Source: Zerene cesonia (taxonomy: Eukaryota > Arthropoda > Insecta > Lepidoptera > Pieridae). From it: a DNA stretch of 64,000 nt. The notes beneath the pieces are model-generated. The model worked only from the letters and a program-made list of their open reading frames with translations. It was not told where the DNA came from and did not search any database. Positions 63,678-64,000 of this stretch are shown piece after piece (position 1 is the first letter of the stretch; each line of letters starts with the position of its first letter). Where the stretch lies: assembly GCF_012273895.1 (NCBI RefSeq), contig NC_052118.1, forward strand, positions 4,241,164 through 4,305,163, read 5' to 3'. The translations under genes were made by a program, and so were the position numbers.

Positions 63678-64000
63678 AATTCTAAAATCTATGTAACATT
63701 TTCTCCATTGACCTTCCGCAATGCACGTCTTGTCAGCCGTCAATGAAGATTTTTGTAAGGCAATCTTTCCTTTATACAGGGGAAGTATAAAAGGAAGTCC
63801 GTGCATGGAATCTCAAGAATTATTATCCATTGCCGCGAATGTTTTTCAACGTAACTAAATATATACATCGACATGGGTATGCGTCACGAATGCAGATCTA
63901 GTCACAGATCAATAATAATTAATATTAAAATAATATGGCCATATCACTACTGAGAACAAGTTAACCTTTGCTCAAAGATAGTATGAGGAGCGTCGTTGCA
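63678..64000. other. Window end, no gene recognised
   Basis: This is moderately AT-rich sequence without a supported feature. Confidence 0.5.

Noticed and set aside
1..64000. CRISPR arrays, operons or other prokaryotic systems
   Set aside because: No regularly spaced repeats and no dense coding. The repeats and composition are those of an insect nuclear genome.

Overview
The window reads as nuclear DNA of a moth or butterfly. It is strongly AT-rich, has almost no long open reading frames, and carries many short dispersed repeats of kinds that I know from lepidopteran genomes. These include short Helitron-like elements starting TC-(n)-ACTAATATTATAAA and ending in a GC hairpin plus CTAG-T, a tRNA-derived SINE with the GTGAGGAAACTAGCACA core and a TGATG tail, and repeats containing motifs such as AACCGACTT and CATCGTCTGAAAATTTCAAC. 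The species cannot be told from the sequence. Family assignments are from memory and were not searched.

The window is mostly a gene desert, either intergenic or deep intronic. The only open reading frame I accept as a likely gene is a single-exon 206-codon frame on the minus strand at 52242-52862. It has an in-frame stop just upstream of its ATG and an AATAAA signal about 50 bases after its stop. Its C-terminal two thirds look like an Ig-like (ASH/MSP-type) domain of the sort found in flagellar proteins. That reading is tentative.

Layout: 1-9 kb holds degenerate Helitron-like and other repeats. At 12-13 kb there are GC-rich blocks, including a striking CpG cluster (12891-13026) with a CTCF-like motif. 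At 15-21 kb there is a dense repeat cluster: three Helitron-like copies in a row, a 132-base gap, an intact tRNA-derived SINE and another widespread repeat. A structurally complete Helitron-like element lies at 23.7 kb and a 1000-base gap at 24.7 kb. From 26 to 46 kb the DNA is mainly AT-rich, with isolated GC-rich blocks that are candidate regulatory modules, a perfect 27-bp-arm hairpin at 37.2 kb and more Helitron-like copies. At 46741-47887 a piggyBac-type transposon is framed by TTAA sites and terminal inverted repeats, with its interior hidden by a 1000-base gap. At 55.6 kb there is a 178-bp MITE with 21-bp inverted ends and a TAA duplication. At 60 kb one Helitron-like element is nested inside an older repeat, and at 61.5 kb there is a full A-tailed retroposon-like repeat.

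No convincing multi-gene system, CRISPR array, rRNA or functional tRNA gene is visible. The parts do not form a pathway. The interest lies in mobile-element architecture, the lone intronless ORF, and the isolated CpG-rich, possibly regulatory islands.
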